Below, one piece after another: positions 59,250-64,000 of a stretch of DNA of 64,000 nt. The number at the start of each line of letters is the position of its first letter. Within the stretch, counting starts at the first letter, position 1. The DNA is from Mycobacterium xenopi (GTDB lineage: Bacteria; Actinomycetota; Actinomycetes; Mycobacteriales; Mycobacteriaceae), in NCBI RefSeq assembly GCF_009936235.1, contig NZ_AP022314.1:124001-188000 (forward strand). Direction: 5' to 3'. The notes under the pieces are model-generated. The model did not search any database. It worked only from the letters and a program-made list of their open reading frames with translations, and was not told the DNA's origin. Both the position numbers and the translations under genes were made by a program.

Positions 59250-59846
59250 CTACTTCCAGGCGCGTACCCGTCCTACTGTCGCCAGCAACTCGTCGCGACC
59301 TGCGTCGACCGCCCGGTGCACCGGATCCTCGGGCCCGTAGCGCGCTAACACGTCGCTCAGGCGATCCTGCGGAGGTATCGGTAACCCGTCAGGTCCGGTC
59401 GTGAGATCGCAAAAGGTCAACGCATCCAGAACATCGCTGGGTGGATCGCCGAACGCCGATAAACCCGACACGCCTCGCTCAGCAGCCTCCGCGAGCGCAC
59501 CGGTGTGAAACGCCACCAACGACGCGACCAATTCCCCAAAACCCGCCCACCGGGCAAACTTCGCGCCGTCGAGAGGATGAAACTCGGTTTGGCGCACCGA
59601 CGGTGCGTAGCCGATATCGTGCAGCCACGCCGCCGCCACCAAGCAGTCCGCTGTGTCCGCATCGAAACGTCGACTCAACCGCTCGGCAGCCGCCGCGACA
59701 CCCCGCACATGCGCCAACCGCGGCAACCCAGCCAGCCGTGCCTCCGCCTCTCGCCGTGCACGCTGCGTCAGAACCCCGCTCACAACCGCCAGCCTACGAG
59801 TCCCACCGCCACTGTGCAGGCCCATAGCTGATGGCCGTTGCAGCAT
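59250..59846 (-). CDS. HD-domain phosphohydrolase
   Basis: This 198-residue protein has the HD signature WLHDIGY (His76, Asp77) and an upstream metal ligand in LAHVRGVA (His46). The family hydrolyses phosphate esters, often nucleotides. A GGAG site four bases before the ATG supports the start. It converges with the Nudix gene; both may process the same nucleotide signal. It is the last recognisable gene of the element. Confidence 0.85.
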   Translation of the reverse strand: MLQRPSAMGLHSGGGTRRLAVVSGVLTQRARREAEARLAGLPRLAHVRGVAAAAERLSRRFDADTADCLVAAAWLHDIGYAPSVRQTEFHPLDGAKFARWAGFGELVASLVAFHTGALAEAAERGVSGLSAFGDPPSDVLDALTFCDLTTGPDGLPIPPQDRLSDVLARYGPEDPVHRAVDAGRDELLATVGRVRAWK

Positions 59847-60342
59847 TCGTCTCCGAAGCCCGTAGAAATCCGGCGGCTACCTGCGGGCTTCGCTACGCTC
59901 GCTCTGCTCCCGTCCGCTGGCGCTCCCGTCCGCGCCGCTCCCTACGCTTCGCCCTCCGTCCGCCGCCAACACCAGCCCGCGCAGACATCCAGTGCCCGCA
60001 TCTCAATGCCCACCACACCCTGGCAGCACGACCAGCCTCACTGTCCTCGCCCCCGCCGCATCGAGACGCCGCGCGCAGCAGGCGCGACCGATGCCCGCCT
60101 GACCGCCTTGACCTGCGGTGTGATAACTTTCCTTACTGCTATCAAGGACGAGACCACGCGGCGCATCGTCCGGCCGAACTGTACATGTATTTCACCAAAT
60201 CGTTCGAGAGCGCAGGCCTGCCGAAATGTAGGCAATTCGGCTCGCACCCGATTGGGAATCCCGGTCAATAGAGGTATGACGGGTATGGCTGAGCCGTCGG
60301 TAGCGCCATCGCTATACCGGTAGGTACAGTCGCTGAGTGACC
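59847..60342. other. Gene-free region with GCTCCCGTCCGC repeats; candidate right end of the element
   Basis: No gene is supportable in these 496 bp. Short degenerate repeats lie at 59889-59960, including GCTCCCGTCCGC at 59906-59917 and 59922-59933 and CGCTACGCTCGCTC. Such repeats resemble transfer or partition regions of actinobacterial elements. I looked for the missing second half of the REP13E12 gene here and did not find it. The last 100 bases should hold the sigma factor promoter. Confidence 0.4.
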
Positions 60343-60984
60343 ATGACCGCAGCCACGGTTTCGGAAGACGAGGGCGCTTTGGTCGCTGCACTTCGCGCCG
60401 GCGACCATCGAGCTTTTGCTCGGTTGGTCGATCGTCACACTCCGGCGATGCTGCGGGTGGCACGTGGCTACGTGCCGAGTGAGCAGCATGCCGAGGACGT
60501 CGTGCAGGAGACGTGGATCGCGCTCCTCAAGGGCTTGGACAGATTCGAGGGACGGTCGTCCCTACGTACTTGGCTTTTTACGGTTCTTGTCAATATCGCC
60601 AAGACTAGAGGGCTCAAGGAACGCAGGCACGTCGACACTCAGATCAAAGCGTTCACCGGCGGCACAGTTGACCCCGAGCGGTTCCGTGCTGCTGGCGACG
60701 AGCTACCCGGGCACTGGAAGGCGGAGGAGACACCGACTCCTTTCCCGGACACCCCTGAGGGCTCGGCTCTCAGCAGAGAACTCACCGACGTCGCCAAGCG
60801 CAATCTCGATACCTTGCCTGAGCGTCAGCGCATTGTCGTGACGATGCGCGACATGCTCGGTCTCGATTCCGATGAGGTCTGTGCACTACTCGAGATCAGC
60901 GCTGCGAACCAGCGGGTATTGCTTCATCGTGGCCGTGCGGTCATTCGAGAGGCTCTCGAAAATTACCTGAAAGATGCGTCGTGA
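60343..60984 (+). CDS. ECF-type RNA polymerase sigma factor
   Basis: This 213-residue sigma-70 factor has region 2 (ARGYVPSEQHAEDVVQETWIALL, RTWLFTVLVNIAK) and region 4 (LPERQRIVVTMRDMLGL, then a helix near NQRVLLHRGR). It directs polymerase to stress-type promoters. The ATG at 60343 is preferred to a GTG two codons before. It overlaps the next gene, a zinc anti-sigma factor, by four bases (GTGA), so the pair is co-translated. Confidence 0.92.
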   Translation: MTAATVSEDEGALVAALRAGDHRAFARLVDRHTPAMLRVARGYVPSEQHAEDVVQETWIALLKGLDRFEGRSSLRTWLFTVLVNIAKTRGLKERRHVDTQIKAFTGGTVDPERFRAAGDELPGHWKAEETPTPFPDTPEGSALSRELTDVAKRNLDTLPERQRIVVTMRDMLGLDSDEVCALLEISAANQRVLLHRGRAVIREALENYLKDAS

Positions 60985-61214
60985 ACCCACTCGATTGCAA
61001 CGAGCTCGTCGAAATTGTCACTGCCTATCTGGACGGCTCACTCGACCTCGAAACGCGGGCGCGCTTCGACGAGCACCTGCTCGAATGCGACGGATGCGAT
61101 AACTACCTGCAGCAGTTTCGGGTCACTATCAGCACGGTCGGCCGGATCCGTGAAAGCGAGTTGGCACCGGAATTCCGCGCGCAACTACTTGAGGCTTTCA
61201 AGGATTGGCGGTGA
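60981..61214 (+). CDS. Soluble zinc-finger anti-sigma factor
   Basis: This 77-residue protein has the zf-HC2 pattern HLLECDGC (His-x3-Cys-x2-Cys) and no membrane helix, so it is a soluble ZAS-type anti-sigma factor. It probably binds the sigma factor encoded directly upstream and releases it on oxidation or another cue. The GTG start overlaps the sigma stop. Confidence 0.88.
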   Translation: MNPLDCNELVEIVTAYLDGSLDLETRARFDEHLLECDGCDNYLQQFRVTISTVGRIRESELAPEFRAQLLEAFKDWR

Positions 61215-61446
61215 CGCCCTTTTACAACCACAGAGTGCCACCTGCGGGCCAAATGAAGCAGTCCCGGCGCCTGGCAAGCACGCGCGATCGTGCGGGGATG
61301 GCGCCACAGTTGTTGGTAGGCGCTATTTGACTCGGGCATCGGCTTGCGAAGGTCGCAGCGGGCTTCGTCCCGAGTAACTTGACCAAACCTATTCGTGCGC
61401 AACTATTTGCATGCTTACGCTCTTGGTCAGCGGCATTGGTGTATGG

Positions 61447-62036
61447 TGAGCCTCCCCGGTTTCAGTGGACACCCGAGATAGCGGGGCACGGGGTTCCGCT
61501 GGGAGGATGTGGGTATGTCCAGGACTCGTCGGTCGTTCACGGCGGAGTTCAAGGCTCAGGCCGCTCGGCGGGCGATTGATGGTGGCCCAGCCGGTCGCCG
61601 AGATCGGCCGGGAGCTCAATGTTCACGAGCACCTGTTACGTAAATGGGTGGCGGCCGAAAGGCTCCGGGACGGCGCTGCCACCGATGCGCACAGGGTTCC
61701 ACCGGATGGTGGCTGACCGCGATCGAGCGTGCCGAGTTGGCACCCGGTTCCGTACGGGGATCGCCGAGAAGGAACGCGATATCGCGTTCGTGAGAAAAGT
61801 ATCGGCGTACTTTGCGGCACAGCAACGCAGTCGTTTCGAGCTCATCGCCGCGGGGTTCGGGCTACCTGTGGGCGGTTCCGGCGCACCACGGTGCCCGGTC
61901 GGATGCGCATTCGCGCAAACTATCCTGTCACCACTTCTGTACCGGACATTAATCCGCACGACGCCAACGGGACGCAATGGGCTCATGCGATGAAGCGTTC
62001 GCGGCCCATGATCCGCGCTTCGGGCTCGTGGGTGAC
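61447..62036 (+). mobile_element. IS3-family insertion sequence remnant
   Basis: The left end begins TGAGCCTCCCCGG, typical of mycobacterial IS3 elements, and a decayed orfA follows. Beyond about 61900 I find only weak traces and no orfB. The right end is not defined; the element appears truncated against the neighbouring hydrolase-OsmC gene. Confidence 0.7.
61515..61870 (+). pseudogene. IS3 orfA transposase fragment, frameshifted
   Basis: It starts MSRTRRSFTAEFKAQAARRAIDGG. The frame then shifts near 61580 into VAEIGRELNVHEHLLRKWVAAERL, and again near 61710 into a segment with KDIAFV-like and KVSAYFAAQQRSRFELIAA residues. These are the helix-turn-helix and leucine-zipper parts of an orfA. 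No functional product is possible. Confidence 0.8.
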
Positions 62037-63320
62037 TCAGCGGTCGCCGATGATCGAGGATGCTGGTGAAAGCTGGGAATGATTACTGTCACGGAGTCGC
62101 CCGGTGGTGCGAATGTCCACTTCGGAGCGGAGAGTGCGGTGCACTGGACACCTGCTGGCGATCTCCATGAGCCTGTCGCGTTGGATGGCGCTCAGTGGTC
62201 CCTGCAACATAATGTGGCGTTCAATGCGATCGATGAACCCTTTCGTTTTGTCGAGCTCGGCACAGTCCTGCGCGTGGACACGGGAATGGCGGGCATCGAC
62301 AACCACGCTTTCCAGTGGCCATCGTTTGCGTTCGGCGTACATCCTGATCGTCATCGACGTACAGGCTCCCAACGCGGCGAGCAATAGGTCGTACGGGGTG
62401 GGGCCCATGTCGTCGCTGATCGGACGAGGTTCATCCGCAACAAGGCGGTGCGAGCCGACCGTGATGTCCTGGGTGAGACTTCCCGCATCACCCCGCTCTG
62501 CGACCCGTACGACACCGTCGTCACTAGGCGGAGGGCCGCTGCGAGTCAGAGCTGTGCTCGCATGGTGCTTCAGGTAACGGCCAGCCCAGGCAGCTATCAC
62601 AGTAGCGGCGTACTCGGCGTCGTCGCGGCAGCTGAGCAGATGATCAGCGCCGTCAAGTGCGACAAAGGATTTAGGGTGCCGCGCGATGTCGAAGATCTCT
62701 CGGGCATTGTCGACTGAGACCACCTGGTCGGTCGGCGAGTGCAACACTAGGAGTGCAGCGTCGGCCGCTCGGATACGTTCCCGCTGGGGCTGTGCTGCGA
62801 TGTCGTCGAGGAACTGCCGCTGCAGACGGAACTCGCGACCGGCGATAGATATAGTCGCCTCACCTGCCGCGATGTCGTCGCGTGACTGGCGCAGCAGGCC
62901 CGCTACGTGACCGGGATCTGCCGGTGTACCAATAACGGCAATGGCATTGACATCATTGATTCGCGACGCCGCCGCAAGCACCGCAGCCCCACCGAGGGAG
63001 TGCCCAATCAGCATCGTTGGCGCACCGTGGCTCGCTCGCATGAAGTCGGCTGCACACACCAAGTCATCGACATTGGAACTGAATCCTGTCGCGGCGAAGT
63101 CGCCCTCGGAGTCCCCCAACCCCGTGAAGTCGAAGCGTAGGACGCCGATACCACTGCCGGTGAGGGCACGAGAGATTCGCGCCGCAGCCGAGTTGTCTTT
63201 TCCACAGGTAAAGCAGTGCGCGAATACCGCCCACGTCGTGGGCGGCTGTTCTGGAGTCTCCAGCCGCCCAGACAGCGAACCGCTACTGCCAGCGAACGTC
63301 ACGCGTTCTGAATTGCTCAT
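62037..63320 (-). CDS. Alpha/beta hydrolase-OsmC fusion protein
   Basis: This 427-residue protein joins an N-terminal alpha/beta hydrolase (GHSLGG nucleophile near residue 107, SPTDQ acid, GADHLL histidine) to a C-terminal OsmC peroxidase-like domain. The OsmC cysteines lie in LGACTSMTI and RCPVHRTL. Such bifunctional proteins are common in bacteria and likely protect against organic peroxides. A GAGGAGG site eight bases before the ATG fixes the start. The last 20 residues after VDIRT are unlike the family and may come from the neighbouring IS remnant. Confidence 0.88.
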   Translation of the reverse strand: MSNSERVTFAGSSGSLSGRLETPEQPPTTWAVFAHCFTCGKDNSAAARISRALTGSGIGVLRFDFTGLGDSEGDFAATGFSSNVDDLVCAADFMRASHGAPTMLIGHSLGGAAVLAAASRINDVNAIAVIGTPADPGHVAGLLRQSRDDIAAGEATISIAGREFRLQRQFLDDIAAQPQRERIRAADAALLVLHSPTDQVVSVDNAREIFDIARHPKSFVALDGADHLLSCRDDAEYAATVIAAWAGRYLKHHASTALTRSGPPPSDDGVVRVAERGDAGSLTQDITVGSHRLVADEPRPISDDMGPTPYDLLLAALGACTSMTIRMYAERKRWPLESVVVDARHSRVHAQDCAELDKTKGFIDRIERHIMLQGPLSAIQRDRLMEIASRCPVHRTLRSEVDIRTTGRLRDSNHSQLSPASSIIGDR

Positions 63321-63637
63321 CGGGACGACCTCCTCATCGCTAGAACTGGCCGGATGTGTCAGTCCGCCCGCGGTGTCCAGTTCGCGGTGGGCGGGGTCGT
63401 AAGCCCGACGAACGCAATACTTGTCCTTCCACTCGGGATCGGCTTGCCAGCAGACCCTGCACACACGGGTGCTCCAGCGCGAGCATCGCCACGCTGAACC
63501 CTATAGCACTCTGCGGGACGGCCGAGACTTGTAACGCTTGACCGTCGTCCGCACACTCATTAGTCGCACGTGATAGTACGAAGAAAACCTTGGCCGCGGC
63601 ACACAATCCGGTCGACCATAAGAAAGCAGGATGAACG
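63321..63637. promoter_or_regulatory. Divergent promoter region
   Basis: These 317 bp lie between the hydrolase-OsmC gene and the short-chain dehydrogenase gene and should contain both promoters. An AGAAAGCAGG ribosome site (63621-63630) precedes the dehydrogenase start. I see no gene or clear operator. Confidence 0.4.
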
Positions 63638-64000
63638 ATGGCTGTCCAACTGTCCGAGGCACGCGTTCTCATCACCGGCGGAACTAGCGGAATCGGGCGG
63701 GCTGTTGCCGTCTCTCTGGCTAGTCACGGTGCCGTAGTGGCAGTGTCAGGCCGGAACGCGGAGCGTGGGCAACAGGTAGTAGGAGAGATCGAGTCCACGG
63801 GCGGCAAGGCCGAGTTTCTCAGCAGTGACCTGCACGACGCCGAATCCGCGAGGCTGCTCGCTGCTGAGGCTGTTACACGGCTCGGCCATATCGACGTGCT
63901 GGTGAACAACGCCGGCGTCTATCCGTTCGGACCAACCGAATCGATGACCGAAGAAGATTTCACCGCGGTGTTCAATCTCAACGTTCGCGTTCCGTTCTTC
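63638..64000 (+). CDS. Short-chain dehydrogenase/reductase, cut by window end
   Basis: The first 121 residues are visible. They hold the NAD(P)-binding TGGTSGIG (residues 13-20), a DL acid site near residue 65 and VNNAG, the classical SDR pattern. The catalytic YxxxK lies beyond the window. The ATG at 63638 follows an AGAAAGCAGG site by seven bases; an out-of-frame ATG lies 7 bp before. The substrate is unknown. Confidence 0.9.
   Translation, partial: MAVQLSEARVLITGGTSGIGRAVAVSLASHGAVVAVSGRNAERGQQVVGEIESTGGKAEFLSSDLHDAESARLLAAEAVTRLGHIDVLVNNAGVYPFGPTESMTEEDFTAVFNLNVRVPFF

Larger units (their letters stand above)
47865..59900. mobile_element. Actinomycete integrative conjugative element (AICE) in REP13E12; right end provisional
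   Basis: The stretch holds the AICE set: a site-specific integrase, an HUH replication initiator, an FtsK/TraSA-type translocase, an SCO3933-like regulator, an XRE regulator and Nudix and HD proteins. A SIR2, XRE-ImmA and PIN module is the cargo. No phage head or tail genes are present, so it is not a phiRv1 prophage despite the related integrase and target. The left end is well placed. The right end is set after the HD gene only because the recognisable AICE genes stop there. Confidence 0.75.

Noticed and set aside
47865..59900. A phiRv1-like prophage
   Set aside because: Only the integrase and target match. There are no capsid, portal, terminase or tail genes, while Rep, FtsK-like and SCO3933-like genes point to an AICE.
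59831..60271. 146-residue open frame after the HD gene
   Set aside because: It runs through the short GC-rich repeats, has Arg/Pro/Ala-rich low complexity and no motif.
1..64000. CRISPR arrays, rRNA and tRNA genes
   Set aside because: No regularly spaced short repeats and no recognisable rRNA or tRNA sequences were seen. The only large repeats are the NRPS modules.

Overview
The window is high-G+C actinobacterial DNA, almost certainly from a Mycobacterium. Evidence for this is the REP13E12-type DUF222/HNH gene, SfLAP/GAP-family lipid-addressing membrane proteins, Rv2952-like methyltransferase, glycopeptidolipid (GPL)-type glycosyltransferases, and mycobacterial-style IS256, IS110 and IS3 elements. 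The species cannot be fixed from sequence alone.

Region 1 (1-43.5 kb) is a large locus for a glycosylated lipopeptide. It opens inside a giant nonribosomal peptide synthetase (NRPS). The visible order is PCP / C-A-PCP / C-A-PCP / C-A-PCP-E / C(D)-A(Thr)-PCP-E / C(D) in the first protein (to 16811). A second, ATGA-coupled protein (16808-25771) carries A-PCP / C-A-PCP / C-A-PCP-TE. That gives seven A domains plus one upstream carrier domain, so at least eight residues, two of them epimerised, released by a thioesterase. The first 9.5 kb holds near-identical ~3.14-kb modules full of single-base indels. A minus-strand pair (a membrane carboxyl methyltransferase and htpG) follows. Next come three paralogous condensation-fold acyltransferases (HxxxDG), a PaaK-like CoA ligase of unusually low G+C, two GAP-like transport proteins, four paralogous GT1/GT28-type glycosyltransferases and one SAM methyltransferase. 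Read together, this looks like assembly, acylation, glycosylation, methylation and surface export of a GPL-like product that is longer than the classical tetrapeptide GPL.

Region 2 (43.5-47.9 kb) is a graveyard of mobile DNA. An IS110-family transposase gene is split by a complete IS256-family element with clear terminal repeats and an 8-bp target duplication. Beside it lies a REP13E12 gene cut off inside its HNH domain.

Region 3 (about 47.87-59.9 kb) is an actinomycete integrative conjugative element (AICE). It has a phiRv1-like large serine integrase directly against the truncated REP13E12 gene, an HUH replication initiator, an FtsK/TraSA-type DNA translocase, an SCO3933-like regulator, an XRE regulator, and Nudix and HD hydrolases. 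Its cargo is a minus-strand module of a SIR2-domain protein, an XRE-ImmA metalloprotease regulator and a PIN nuclease, which is the best candidate for an undescribed defence or addiction system. I could not find the right attachment site or the missing half of the REP13E12 gene.

Region 4 (60-64 kb) has an ECF sigma factor with a small soluble zinc anti-sigma factor, an IS3 remnant, an alpha/beta hydrolase-OsmC fusion protein and the start of a short-chain dehydrogenase cut by the window end.
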